A DNA stretch of 64,000 nucleotides, taken from Chitinophaga varians. GTDB lineage: Bacteria; Bacteroidota; Bacteroidia; Chitinophagales; Chitinophagaceae. Numbering within the stretch: the stretch's first letter is position 1; each line of letters begins with the position of its first letter. This document shows positions 40,961-49,688 of this stretch, piece by piece. Made by a program: the position numbers and the translations under genes. The notes under the pieces were generated by a model that saw nothing but the letters and a program-made list of their open reading frames with translations, did no database searches and was not told the DNA's origin. The stretch spans positions 806,001 to 870,000 of the forward strand of contig NZ_JABAIA010000002.1 in the NCBI RefSeq assembly GCF_012641275.1, given 5' to 3'.

Positions 40961-41353
40961 ATGAAAAACGTCCTGGTCCCCATGGTAAAAACAGGCCTGG
41001 TAGGTTGCAGCCTGCTGTTGTATTTCGGAAGTTTCTTTGAATCGCGGCTGTATGAAATGGAGTATTGGTGGATAAGGCTGCTGGTGGCTGGTGGGGGAAA
41101 CTGGCGCGATGACTGGCCGGTACATATTTGTTTCACATTGACGATGACAGCGCAGCTGGGAATATTACTAAGTATCGGAATGCGGATGCGGCTTACCTGG
41201 CAGATTATTTTTGCGAGTGGCCTGATCGCTTGTGTGGTGGGGATGTCGGCCATAATCGGGCAGTTTTCCATGACATTGTCCTGGGTACTGCTCGGCATAC
41301 TATATGCCGCTTTGCTGGTGGGATTGATACCCCGGGCTTTAGCCCGGGGCTGA
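40961..41353 (+). CDS. Small four-helix membrane protein, unknown
   Basis: 130 residues with about four hydrophobic helices: LVPMVKTGLVGCSLLLYFGSF (about 5-25), CFTLTMTAQLGILLSIGMRM (about 57-76), WQIIFASGLIACVVGMSAIIG (about 80-100) and LSWVLLGILYAALLVGLIP (about 107-124). No conserved motif is recognisable. The C-terminal residues PRALARG are encoded by a perfect GC-rich palindrome (41330-41349), so the end of this protein looks like it was made by a repeat. It is convergent with the sugar isomerase gene (six-base gap). Confidence 0.65.
   Translation: MKNVLVPMVKTGLVGCSLLLYFGSFFESRLYEMEYWWIRLLVAGGGNWRDDWPVHICFTLTMTAQLGILLSIGMRMRLTWQIIFASGLIACVVGMSAIIGQFSMTLSWVLLGILYAALLVGLIPRALARG
41330..41349. 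repeat. Perfect GC-rich palindrome inside the end of a coding region
   Basis: CCCCGGGCT, TT, AGCCCGGGG: nine-base arms around a two-base centre. It codes for the last residues of the membrane protein and stands nine bases before the stop of the convergent isomerase gene. There is no T-run on either side, so a REP-type element or attenuating hairpin is likelier than a terminator. Confidence 0.75.
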
Positions 41354-41358
41354 GGAAT

Positions 41359-42336
41359 TTATTTCAGTAATACGTTTTTCACGTAATTGTAACTTGTGGT
41401 GATGCTGTCAAACGGATCAATGGTGATTTTGTCCTGCTCAACGAAGATATGCTGCACACCGGCCTGTTTCGCCTGGGCGAAGATCTGCCGGAAGTTAATG
41501 CTGCCGGTGCCTACTTCTGCGAAAGACACGCCGGACAATAACTGCATGGATGTCTTGTTTTCATTGCCGGCGGCAGTGAGACTGGCAGTGTTCTTTTTAT
41601 CCATGTCCTTTACGTGCCAGGCTACGAAACGGCCGGGCGCTTCGGAGAAGAGCTTCAGCGGGTCTACGCCGGACTTCACGGCCCAGAAGAGGTCCAGCTC
41701 AAAGGACACCAGTTTTGGGTCTGTGTTTTTAAGCATCACCTCATAGCCGGTGGTGGCGCTGTCTGCCAGTTTTTTAAATTCCCAGTAGTGGTTATGATAA
41801 CCGATATGAAGATTTGATTTCTTACACAGTTCGCCGGCTTTGTTCAGTTGGTCGGCCATGAACTTATAATCGTCCGTTTTCAGTTTTTTGTCCCACAGGG
41901 AAAGCGGCAGTACGGGCACAATAAAATACTGTTGGCCCAGTTCCGCTGCGAGGTCGATCTGTGGTTGCAGGGCAGCGGGGTTGCCGTTGCCGCGGGTCAG
42001 GTAATCGTTGAGCTGATAGTGCCCGCTGGGAGTGGCCAGCTGGTATTCCTGGAACAGGGCTTTCAGCTCCGACGGTTTGAGGCCCCAGAAAGTGCCTTTG
42101 TCTTTTTCACCCTGATAGCCGTAATAAGTCTCCACTTCTTTATAACCGATCTGCGCTACGCGGATGATGGTGCTTTTAACGTCTTTGTCCAGCTGGTCGC
42201 GCAGCGTGTACAATTGCAGCCCGATGTTGCGGGTGAGGCCTTTTTTTTCCGTCTGTGCAAAAAGATGGCCGGGAAGCATCATGCCGGCAGCTAGTAGTCC
42301 GGCCTGTTGAATAAACGAACGTCGTGAGTTACGCAT
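41359..42336 (-). CDS. Exported sugar phosphate isomerase/epimerase-like TIM-barrel protein
   Basis: 325 residues. A Tat-type signal MRNSRRSFIQQAGLLAAGMM precedes cleavage near residue 28. The TIM barrel of the xylose-isomerase-like/AP endonuclease 2 superfamily follows: IGLQLYTLRDQLDKD (about 38-52), VAQIGYKEVETYYGY (about 60-74), LHIGYHNHYWEFK (about 195-207, with the metal-binding His), LVSFELDLFWAVKSG (about 231-245), VAWHVKDMD (about 263-271) and a final HIFVEQDK. The substrate is unknown. Tat-exported members of this family are abundant in Bacteroidota that degrade plant sugars. The gene is monocistronic. Confidence 0.9.
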   Translation of the reverse strand: MRNSRRSFIQQAGLLAAGMMLPGHLFAQTEKKGLTRNIGLQLYTLRDQLDKDVKSTIIRVAQIGYKEVETYYGYQGEKDKGTFWGLKPSELKALFQEYQLATPSGHYQLNDYLTRGNGNPAALQPQIDLAAELGQQYFIVPVLPLSLWDKKLKTDDYKFMADQLNKAGELCKKSNLHIGYHNHYWEFKKLADSATTGYEVMLKNTDPKLVSFELDLFWAVKSGVDPLKLFSEAPGRFVAWHVKDMDKKNTASLTAAGNENKTSMQLLSGVSFAEVGTGSINFRQIFAQAKQAGVQHIFVEQDKITIDPFDSITTSYNYVKNVLLK

Positions 42337-42512
42337 GTAATAATATTGTTTGCAACGTGGATAATGACCGAAATTAAGAAAAACGGTTTTATCATCACGG
42401 AAAATGTTGCTGCTGCTTTACTGCAGCGGGTTTTCGGCTAAATAATTTTTATCCGGATATGGTTTTAATTGGTTAAATTGTTTAGACAACTCATTATCCT
42501 AAAGCCAACTCG

Positions 42513-43712
42513 ATGAAGCTATTTTTCTGGAAGAGGAAAACGGCCGGGGGACCCCAAAAAAAGAAATCAAAAGTCAGGGAATGGATAGATGCGGCCATTT
42601 TCGCCGTCGTGGTGGCCACACTGATCCGGACTTTCCTGTTTGAGGCCTTTATGATCCCCAGCGGCTCTATGGAAAGGACCCTGTTAATCCACGACTATCT
42701 TTTTGTTAGTAAGATCAGCTATGGTCCGCGTATTCCCATGACGCCACTGGCGTTCCCGTTTGCGAATCACACCCTGCCCTTTACCAAAACCACAAAAGCC
42801 TATTCCACCGCGATACAATGGCCTTACAGAAGATTGCCCGGCTTCAGTGACATAGAAAGAAACGATGTGATCGTGTTTAACTATCCTTGCGGTGACACGG
42901 CGTTGTACAGCAAATCGGGTGATGACGCAGACTATTATGTGATGAAACGGAACATGACGCCCGACACGCTCAAAATGTTTTACAGCGATCCCATTTACCG
43001 GCCGGTAGACAAACGTGAGACCTGGATCAAACGTTGTGTAGGTATCAGTGGCGATACCATCATGGTGGCAGACGGACAGCTGTTCGTAAATGGCAAATCC
43101 GGATTTGAGCCACCGAACGCGTTGACTAGCTACCGGGTGAAAACAAGAAGCGGTAAACCGTTCAATGATAAACAGGAAAAGGACCTTGGCCTGTCTGGCG
43201 GATATGGCCTGGGAACAGATTCCAGTCGTTATTATACCTACGATCTTACGAAAGAGGCAGTGGCACTGGTAAAGAAATGGGGCGATACCATCTATGCAGA
43301 TCCCAAAATACAAACACGCAAAGGCATTTTCCCCGGAGACCCTGACAAATACGCCTGGAGCGAGGATGTATACGGACCGGTGTACGTGCCTAAAAAAGGT
43401 GCCACGGTGCAGTTGGATACCTGTGTACTACCATTTTACCGTCGTGTCATCGTCAACTATGAGCACAACCAGCTGGAGGTGAAAGGGGATAAAATATTTA
43501 TCAACGGCAGGGAAACAAAAGCCTATACTTTCAAAATGAACTACTACTGGATGATGGGTGATAATCGTCACCAGTCCATCGATTCCCGTTTCTGGGGCTT
43601 TGTGCCGGAAGACCATCTGATCGGCAAAGCCTGGGTGATATGGTTCAGCTTTCACAAAACGTATAAGGATTTTTATATCCGCTGGAGCAGGTTTTTTACG
43701 CTGATCAAATAA
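42513..43712 (+). CDS. lepB: Signal peptidase I
   Basis: 399 residues. It cleaves signal peptides from exported proteins at the outer face of the inner membrane. A basic N-terminus precedes one membrane helix (about 25-43). The catalytic Ser is S52 in MIPSGSMERTL and the general base Lys is K173 in WIKRCVGISGD. The C-terminal box YWMMGDNRHQSIDSRFWG (about 345-363) is conserved. Between S52 and K173 lies the long insertion typical of Bacteroidota enzymes, which are larger than E. coli LepB. The start ATG follows 175 bases of intergenic sequence. No partner genes. Confidence 0.96.
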   Translation: MKLFFWKRKTAGGPQKKKSKVREWIDAAIFAVVVATLIRTFLFEAFMIPSGSMERTLLIHDYLFVSKISYGPRIPMTPLAFPFANHTLPFTKTTKAYSTAIQWPYRRLPGFSDIERNDVIVFNYPCGDTALYSKSGDDADYYVMKRNMTPDTLKMFYSDPIYRPVDKRETWIKRCVGISGDTIMVADGQLFVNGKSGFEPPNALTSYRVKTRSGKPFNDKQEKDLGLSGGYGLGTDSSRYYTYDLTKEAVALVKKWGDTIYADPKIQTRKGIFPGDPDKYAWSEDVYGPVYVPKKGATVQLDTCVLPFYRRVIVNYEHNQLEVKGDKIFINGRETKAYTFKMNYYWMMGDNRHQSIDSRFWGFVPEDHLIGKAWVIWFSFHKTYKDFYIRWSRFFTLIK

Positions 43713-43745
43713 AAAAGGCGAAGCCACCTTCAGGTAGCCTCGCCT
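43710..43745 (-). terminator. Terminator of the amidohydrolase/MFS operon
   Basis: On the minus strand AGGCGAGGCTACCT pairs with AGGTGGCTTCGCCT (43745-43716), using G-U pairs in the middle block, and is followed by a run of six T. The plus-strand transcript would have a four-base internal mismatch, so it mainly terminates the leftward operon. Confidence 0.8.
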
Positions 43746-43768
43746 GGTATGTACGACAGCAGGGAAAA

Positions 43769-45184
43769 TCAGCGGGCGTTGTCCGCTTTCACTTTATTGA
43801 GCAGCTGGTCCAGCGCGGAGCGGTCCAGCAGGCGGCCTTTCGTGACTACGGCATTTATTTTTTCTGTATTGAGAATGTCTTCCAGCGGGTTGGCACGAAG
43901 CAGCAGGATGTCCGCTTTTTTACCGGCGGCAAGCGCTCCATAGCCTTGCTGATGCAGGAACAGGGGAGAGTTGATCACAGAAGCCTGCAACGCCTGTAAC
44001 GGTGTAAGCCCGAAATGTACCATCAGTGCCAGCTCCCGGTGAAGCCCGATGCCGGGATAGTCGAAGGAGTTCAGGTAACCTGCATCGGTACCTGCCATGA
44101 TCATGACGCCTGCTTTTTGCAGCAATGGCAGAATAGCGGATTCTTTTTCGTATAGTTCTTTCCGGTAGGCGATAGCGGCGCTGTCGTCTTTCATTACTCT
44201 CTTTACCCGCATCTCATACGTTTTCTGTAATCCTTTGCCGATATAGGCCAGGTAAGGGTCGTGGGCATGATCGTCCTGGTCAAAATAAGCCAGGACCTGA
44301 CCGAGTGAAAGGGTAGGTGTAACCGCCGTGCCTTTGGCTGCCATGTGGCGATAGGCCTTCAGCGCGGCGGTGGTATCAAAATGGGCCAGTATGTACCGGT
44401 TAATATCGCGGCCTTTGATGTCGCCATTGGCGATGCTGTGGGAAAGGGCTGCTTCGTCCTTTACGCCTGCTTTCCAGACGTATGACAGGTGTTCCACAGA
44501 GCTAAGGCCTGCGTCGGTCACCTGTTGCAACGTTAGTGCATAAGGCACATGCCCGGAAATGATCATGCCGCGTTGACGGGCTGCTTTCACGGCTTCCAGG
44601 TAGAGTTCCGGTTTAATGGTATTGTCGGTGATTTTCACGAAATCTACGTGCATACGTTGCAGTGAGTCCAGCGCATGGTTCAGTTCTGCGGTGGTGCCTA
44701 TTTCAATATCGCCGAGCCATACGGATTTATATCCTTCCAGTTTGGGGCCGGACGTAAAAATAGTCGGCCCCTGCAATGATCCCTTGTTTACTTCGTCACG
44801 CCATTTTAATACCTGTGCGCTGATATCTGCGGAGCAGTCGCGGACAGCGGTGATGCCATGTGCGAGATACAGCGGCAGGAAGTTTTTGTTTTCATCTGCA
44901 AGGGTATCGCCGCCGCCGAAGTGCATGTGATTGTCCCACAGGCCAGGCATAGCGTATTGGTTGCCGCCGTCGAAAGTCTGTGTGGCCTTGTATTGTCGTG
45001 CGCGTTGCAGGGAGGTAACGGCCAGAATAGTGTCATGCCGTATGATGATGGCCTGGTCCGGTGTGATTTTCCCGGTTTTGATATCGATCACTTTTACGGG
45101 AGAGATGACCAGGTCCGCGGGTTGTTGTGCGGAGACCGTCATCACGCCGAGTAATGAGAGAACTGTTAAGATATTTTTTTTCAT
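43769..45184 (-). CDS. Exported amidohydrolase-family metal-dependent hydrolase
   Basis: 471 residues with a signal peptide (about 1-19). Metal ligands of the amidohydrolase superfamily: H86 and H88 (LWDNHMHFG), probable carbamylated K184 (DFVKITD), H212 (SGHVPYA), H232 (VEHLSY) and D367 (AGTDAG). This is the imidazolonepropionase/prolidase-like subgroup, which in Bacteroidota is often periplasmic; the substrate might be a dipeptide, hydantoin or lactam. The start at 45184 overlaps the stop of the MFS gene by four bases, so the hydrolase is cotranscribed with an exporter and both stand next to an AraC regulator. Confidence 0.92.
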   Translation of the reverse strand: MKKNILTVLSLLGVMTVSAQQPADLVISPVKVIDIKTGKITPDQAIIIRHDTILAVTSLQRARQYKATQTFDGGNQYAMPGLWDNHMHFGGGDTLADENKNFLPLYLAHGITAVRDCSADISAQVLKWRDEVNKGSLQGPTIFTSGPKLEGYKSVWLGDIEIGTTAELNHALDSLQRMHVDFVKITDNTIKPELYLEAVKAARQRGMIISGHVPYALTLQQVTDAGLSSVEHLSYVWKAGVKDEAALSHSIANGDIKGRDINRYILAHFDTTAALKAYRHMAAKGTAVTPTLSLGQVLAYFDQDDHAHDPYLAYIGKGLQKTYEMRVKRVMKDDSAAIAYRKELYEKESAILPLLQKAGVMIMAGTDAGYLNSFDYPGIGLHRELALMVHFGLTPLQALQASVINSPLFLHQQGYGALAAGKKADILLLRANPLEDILNTEKINAVVTKGRLLDRSALDQLLNKVKADNAR

Positions 45185-46383
45185 GAGGATGTATTATTCC
45201 GTTGTTGAAAATTCAGTAAAAACGCGGCGAGTACAAAGGCGCCACCGAGGGCACAGACGCCGGTCCACTGCCAGTGGCTCCATACCTGCGCGCCCAGCAG
45301 TGAGCCGAGGGCGCCACCCGAGAAGGCGCTGGTCATGTACACGGTGTTAAGCCTGCTGCGCGCTTCGGGAAGCAGTGCAAACACTTTGGACTGGTTGGAG
45401 ATATGCGCTACCTGTTGACCGATATCCAGCAGGACAACGCCGATGATAAGCCCTGTGAGTGAAGCGGCGGAGAAGCCCATGATCACAAAAGAGGCCAGCA
45501 TGGCCAATACGCCGATACGCAGGGGGAACTGCGGCCCTCTGCTGTCGGCAGACTTACCGGCCGCCGGTGCCGCCAGTGCGCCACAGGCGCCGATCAGGCC
45601 GAAGAGTCCTACCATATCGCTTTTATAAAAGAAAGGAGCGCCTTCCAACAAAAATACCAGCGTAGTCCAGAACACACTGAAAGCGCCGAATGTCAGGAAG
45701 CTGGTCAGCGCTGCATGTCGTAACGGCGGATAGGTCTTTATCAGTGACACCAGTGATTTCATCAGGCTTCCGTAGCTGCCAGTGAAGGTAGGCGGATCAG
45801 CAGGCAACAGGCGATAAAGCACCATCAGTAGAAGTGCCATCATGCCGCCGCCCAGCAGGAACACCGCGCGCCAGCCTAAATGGGCGCCGATGATACCGCT
45901 GAGGGTGCGGGACAACAAGATACCGATCAGCAGTCCGCTCATCACTTTACCGACAATTCTGCCGCGGGCTTCATCCGGTGCCAGCGTGGCGGCCATGGGC
46001 AGCAACAGCTGCGGCACGGCAGAGAAGAAGCCGATGAACAGGCTGGCGGCCACCATCATATAATAGTTCATGGACGCTGCCGCCACCCACATACAAAGCG
46101 TGGCGCCGGCAAGTTTCCATAATATCAGTTTACGTCTTTCTGTTTTATCTCCCAGTGGTACGATCAACAGTAACCCCAGCGTATATCCCACCTGTGTAAT
46201 GGTGGCAATCACGCTTACTTTGCTGTCGCTGACACCGAAGGTGTCGGCCATCATCAGCAACAGCGGCTGATTGTAATAGATGTTGGCTACCACCATTCCG
46301 CAGGTGACGGCCATCAGTATTACAAGCGTGTTTGATATCCGGCTGCCTTTCCTTTCGACAGGCAGTGTTATCATATTTTCCAT
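45181..46383 (-). CDS. MFS transporter (probable drug/sugar efflux type)
   Basis: 400 residues with twelve predicted helices. The N-terminal half has LVILMAVTCGMVVANIYYNQPLLLMMADTFGVSDSKVSVIATITQVGYTLGLLLIVPLGDKTERRKLI (about 19-87). The DKTERR loop is the MFS motif A equivalent between helices 2 and 3. The NIYYNQPLL start is typical of the YtbD/AraJ-like subgroup. The C-terminal half ends in a second six-helix bundle (GALGSLLGAQVWSHWQW). It is followed by the amidohydrolase gene (four-base overlap) and preceded, in the same direction, by an AraC regulator 77 bases away. A -7 element sits 19 bases before the ATG. Confidence 0.93.
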   Translation of the reverse strand: MENMITLPVERKGSRISNTLVILMAVTCGMVVANIYYNQPLLLMMADTFGVSDSKVSVIATITQVGYTLGLLLIVPLGDKTERRKLILWKLAGATLCMWVAAASMNYYMMVAASLFIGFFSAVPQLLLPMAATLAPDEARGRIVGKVMSGLLIGILLSRTLSGIIGAHLGWRAVFLLGGGMMALLLMVLYRLLPADPPTFTGSYGSLMKSLVSLIKTYPPLRHAALTSFLTFGAFSVFWTTLVFLLEGAPFFYKSDMVGLFGLIGACGALAAPAAGKSADSRGPQFPLRIGVLAMLASFVIMGFSAASLTGLIIGVVLLDIGQQVAHISNQSKVFALLPEARSRLNTVYMTSAFSGGALGSLLGAQVWSHWQWTGVCALGGAFVLAAFLLNFQQRNNTSS

Positions 46384-46401
46384 ACAATTATTCCTTTACT
46401 G

Positions 46402-46409
46402 CAAAAGTA
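46402..46409 (-). promoter_or_regulatory. -7 promoter element (TACTTTTG) of the MFS/amidohydrolase operon
   Basis: On the minus strand, TACTTTTG matches TAnnTTTG 18 bases upstream of the MFS ATG (46383), giving a leader of about 12 bases. No convincing -33. Confidence 0.5.
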
Positions 46410-46460
46410 AAATTGATGAAAGGGGTAAAATGGTACTCATTATTGAATGAAGGGTACTTT

Positions 46461-47303
46461 TTATAGATGTCCGGCCTGCCGGCGGAAGTCTAACGGCGTT
46501 TGCGAGGTATACTTCCTGAAAAAGCGGGAGAAGTAGGAGGTGTCGTTGAAGCCGAGGGAGAAGGCGATTTCCTTGACGTCCATATCTGTCAGTATGAGTA
46601 GGCGCTTGGCTTCCAGCAGTAACCTTTCCCGGATATATTCACCGGCGGTGATGCCGGATTCCCTGCGGCAGACGGTGTTGAGATAACTGGGGGTGACATG
46701 TAGTTTAGCGGCATAGTAACTCACTTCGCTGTGTTGCGCATATTGTTTTTCCAGCAGCTGCAGGAAACGGTTGATGAGCCGGTTGCCGGCAGCGGCTGTT
46801 TCGGAAGGATAAGCGACCGCATACCAGCGCTGTAGCAGCAACAGGATAATTTGCAGCCGGTGTTGCGTGATATTGGCGGCTGTTTCTTTCAGCATCAGCT
46901 GCAACTCGGCATCGAGCTGGACGTATTGTTCCGGGCTTAACTTCAGCGAGGGATGGGCGGAAGGTGTGAAAAACGGCCACATCGGCCCTTTCTGCAACAT
47001 AAAACTTCCGGAGAACATCACCTGGTAACCGGTAGTGCTGGCGGAAAGGTCCCACTGGTGGGCCTGGCCGGGCGCCAGGAAAAAAACGGTACGGGGTGCT
47101 GCTTTATAATCCCTGAAATCGATCGTATGGGTGCCGCTGCCTTTGTGGCCGATGATCAGCAGCATAAAAAAATCATGTTTATGCGCTTCGTCTATCACAG
47201 GCATATTGATGGGCGCATGCACCATCAGTTTAAAATCCTCCTGCCGGTAGGGGAGATTGAAAATTTTCTCGATGCCCAATGTCTTTAGCCCGGTGGTCGC
47301 CAT
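46461..47303 (-). CDS. AraC-family regulator of the MFS operon
   Basis: 280 residues. A cupin-like N-terminal half (EAHKHDFFMLLIIGHKGSGTHTIDFRDY, about 39-66; VFFLAPGQAHQWDLS, about 73-87) senses a small molecule. The C-terminal AraC domain (about 180-278) has the helix-turn-helix segments SYYAAKLHVTPSYLNTVCRRE and DVKEIAFSLGFNDTSYFSRFFRKYTSQTPLDFR, the second being a near-ideal signature. It is likely to control the adjacent MFS/amidohydrolase operon, which starts 77 bases downstream of its stop in the same direction. Confidence 0.93.
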   Translation of the reverse strand: MATTGLKTLGIEKIFNLPYRQEDFKLMVHAPINMPVIDEAHKHDFFMLLIIGHKGSGTHTIDFRDYKAAPRTVFFLAPGQAHQWDLSASTTGYQVMFSGSFMLQKGPMWPFFTPSAHPSLKLSPEQYVQLDAELQLMLKETAANITQHRLQIILLLLQRWYAVAYPSETAAAGNRLINRFLQLLEKQYAQHSEVSYYAAKLHVTPSYLNTVCRRESGITAGEYIRERLLLEAKRLLILTDMDVKEIAFSLGFNDTSYFSRFFRKYTSQTPLDFRRQAGHL

Positions 47304-47396
47304 GATGATTTGCTGTTACAGGATAAATGAATTAATCCGACAGGGATGATATCAGGATGATGATAAAATTATGATAATCACCGGCAATTTACTGTT

Positions 47397-47404
47397 TATC
47401 TTTG
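47397..47404 (+). promoter_or_regulatory. -7 promoter element (TATCTTTG)
   Basis: A perfect TAnnTTTG match 21 bases before the ATG at 47426. It overlaps any earlier start codon, which argues that translation of the YheT-like gene begins at 47426. No clear -33. Confidence 0.6.
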
Positions 47405-47425
47405 TGTCCTGATATAAAAGTAGTG

Positions 47426-48373
47426 ATGGAGTACGCAGCGCCTTTCCTTTTACGCAATCGTCATATGCAGACCATCTATCCTTCCCTCTTCCGGAAGGTG
47501 AGGCCGGCTGCCTATCAGCGGCGCCGTATCACGACGCCCGACGGCGATTTCCTGGACCTGGATTTCAGCGAACAGGGGGCCGACAGGGTGGTGGTGATTT
47601 TGCATGGTCTCGAAGGCAACGCCTCCCGGAAATATGTGCTGGGGATGGTGCATATTTTTAATGAAGCGGGTTTTGATACAGTGTCCATGAATTTCCGGGG
47701 ATGCAGCGGGGAACCCAACAAACTGCTGCGGTTTTATCACAGCGGAGAAACGGACGATCTGCATACCGTGATACAATACCTGGTGTCGCTGGGAAAGTAT
47801 AAGGCTGTTCACCTGGTGGGTTTTTCCCTGGGAGGCAATGTCACGCTGAAATACATCGGTGAGCGGGGAAGTGGTATCCTGCCGGTGATCCGGTCTGCGG
47901 TGGCTATTTCGGTGCCGGTTGACCTGAAAGGCAGTTCCGCTGAACTGGAAAAGAAACATAACATCATTTACATGCAGCGGTTCATTCGTAACCTGAAAGA
48001 AAAGCTGGAGCTGAAAAAGCAGCAATATCCCGATGGCATCAGCCTCGAGGGTTTTGAGCAGATCCGCAGCTTCCGGCAGTTCGATGACCGCTATACCGGG
48101 CCTATGCACGGTTTCCGTAATGCCCTCGAATACTGGGAACAGTGTAGTTCCCTGCGGGTGTTGCAGCAGATCAGTATTCCCACGCTGTTAGTCAATGCGA
48201 AAGACGATCCTTTCCTCAGCCCTGCCTGTTACCCCTACGAAATAGCGCGTCACAGCGATACTTTTTTCCTGGAAACACCGTTTAATGGAGGCCATGTAGG
48301 CTTCGTGACTTTTAATGAGCCCTACTACTGGTCAGAACAAAGGGCGCTCGCCTTTATCCGGGAACATGCTTAA
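47426..48373 (+). CDS. YheT-family alpha/beta hydrolase
   Basis: 315 residues. The family signature at the start, APFLLRNRHMQTIYPSLFRKV (about 5-25), is diagnostic of YheT/EMB8-type hydrolases. VVILHGLEGNASRKYVLGM (about 56-74) holds the oxyanion region and NFRGCSGEPNKLLRFYHSGETDD follows. The nucleophile is S134 in VGFSLGGN. NAKDDPFLS and GGHVGF near the end supply the catalytic Asp and His. Activity is probably a carboxylesterase on short acyl esters. The start is chosen at 47426 because a perfect -7 promoter element overlaps the earlier in-frame codon. No operon partner. Confidence 0.92.
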   Translation: MEYAAPFLLRNRHMQTIYPSLFRKVRPAAYQRRRITTPDGDFLDLDFSEQGADRVVVILHGLEGNASRKYVLGMVHIFNEAGFDTVSMNFRGCSGEPNKLLRFYHSGETDDLHTVIQYLVSLGKYKAVHLVGFSLGGNVTLKYIGERGSGILPVIRSAVAISVPVDLKGSSAELEKKHNIIYMQRFIRNLKEKLELKKQQYPDGISLEGFEQIRSFRQFDDRYTGPMHGFRNALEYWEQCSSLRVLQQISIPTLLVNAKDDPFLSPACYPYEIARHSDTFFLETPFNGGHVGFVTFNEPYYWSEQRALAFIREHA

Positions 48374-48423
48374 CACCGCGGAGAAAGAAATGCGCCGGCA
48401 GGTGTTTATTTTTTATTATTTTG

Positions 48424-49530
48424 ATGTTAATGGCCACCAACAGTAGTGATCTGATACGGGCGTTGTTTGACGAACAACGGAACGGTACCCTTTCCGAATC
48501 TGCAGCACAGCAGCTGAAACAGTTGCTGGACAGTGATCCGCTTGCCCGTGAAACATGGGACGCGTTGCAACAGGAGGCAGCACGGCAGGCAGCTCCTCCA
48601 GCGCCGCCACGCCGCCTCTCAGGGCAGTGGTTTGTGTGGGCCGCTGCCGCTTTACTGTTGATGGTGGCCGCCGGCAGCTTTTTCATTTATCATACCCATC
48701 AGCATGACAGCATATTTCCTGCACGGACGCGTGACTTTGTGCCGGTGAAAAATGCGGTGCAACTGCTGGTGCCGGGCCGCGCTTCGCTGGCACTCACCGG
48801 CGACAGCGCCTTTCAGATATGGCAGGTGGGACAGGTACAGCTGCGCAACGATTCTACCGGACTGCATTACAGCGGTAACGCCAAAGGTTATGCCCTCAAT
48901 ACCCTGCTGATACCACCCGGAGCGGATTACCGCATCACGCTGTCAGACGGAACAGAAGTATGGCTCAATTGCGCTTCCAAACTGCGTTTCCCTTTCAGTT
49001 TTCCCGACCATAAACGCGAGGTGTACCTCGAAGGGGAAGCCTGGTTTAAAGTAGCGCCTAATACACAACAACCTTTTGAAGTGCATACTCCCAACACCTC
49101 CATCGTGGTAAGGGGAACAGCTTTTAACGTGAACGCCTATGATGATGAACGGGTAAGGGTATCGCTGGTACAGGGCGCCGTGACCGTCCAGGGCGCATCT
49201 GATGAGGCCGTGACGCTGAAGCCGGGCATGGAATGTGTTTATGGCGATTACAATGGCATCCGCACCGCACCCTTTGATACTACTACTATCCGCGGATGGA
49301 TGAAAGGAGAAGGTTATGCTATCCGCAACCAGAAGCTACGTGACCTGAAACCTATTCTGGACCGCTGGTTTGCTGTACAGGTGATCTTCGATGCACCCGA
49401 AATGGCGCATGTTGAAGTGACCGGCCCACTGGAAAAAAATAAGCTACCTGCCTTCCTGCGGGCAGTAGAAGCTTCGGGACATGTCAGCTATTATTTCCTG
49501 GGTAACGAGCTGCATTTCACACAACCGTAA
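48424..49530 (+). CDS. Orphan FecR-family protein
   Basis: 368 residues. A short N-terminal region with the usual Asp/Leu-rich helix (LFDEQRNGTLSESAAQQLKQLLDSD) precedes a membrane helix at about 70-89 (FVWAAAALLLMVAAGSFFIY). The FecR domain covers about 165-270 (ITLSDGTEVWLNCASKLRFPF; VYLEGEAWFKVAPNTQQPF; IVVRGTAFNVNAY). A C-terminal DUF4974-like domain (LRDLKPILDRWFAVQVIFDA; FLRAVEASGHVSYYFLGNELHF) closes it. No sigma factor precedes it and no SusC or STN protein follows, unlike the other two FecR genes of the window. Starts at ATG 48424 and 48430 are both possible. It must either pair with a sigma factor elsewhere or be a remnant of a lost locus. Confidence 0.88.
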   Translation: MLMATNSSDLIRALFDEQRNGTLSESAAQQLKQLLDSDPLARETWDALQQEAARQAAPPAPPRRLSGQWFVWAAAALLLMVAAGSFFIYHTHQHDSIFPARTRDFVPVKNAVQLLVPGRASLALTGDSAFQIWQVGQVQLRNDSTGLHYSGNAKGYALNTLLIPPGADYRITLSDGTEVWLNCASKLRFPFSFPDHKREVYLEGEAWFKVAPNTQQPFEVHTPNTSIVVRGTAFNVNAYDDERVRVSLVQGAVTVQGASDEAVTLKPGMECVYGDYNGIRTAPFDTTTIRGWMKGEGYAIRNQKLRDLKPILDRWFAVQVIFDAPEMAHVEVTGPLEKNKLPAFLRAVEASGHVSYYFLGNELHFTQP

Positions 49531-49644
49531 ATTAGCCTGATGACTTATCCGTATTGAACAATGTAGAAGAAAAATTGAATGTCGTTATCCTCATGTCGAT
49601 AAATTATTAAATGTGTTTATCCGTTACGTTTATTATTTGTTGTT

Positions 49645-49688
49645 ATGGGTATAATTGGGTATTTTTATGGGTATAATTGGGTATTTTT
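49645..49688 (+). repeat. 22-bp tandem duplication ending at the fic start codon
   Basis: Two exact copies of a 22-base unit (49645-49666 and 49667-49688) beginning ATGGGTATAATTGGG and ending TATTTTT. The next six bases, ATGGGT, are the fic start codon and begin a third copy. Each unit carries its own ATG, but because 22 is not divisible by three the ATGs are in different frames. Confidence 0.9.
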
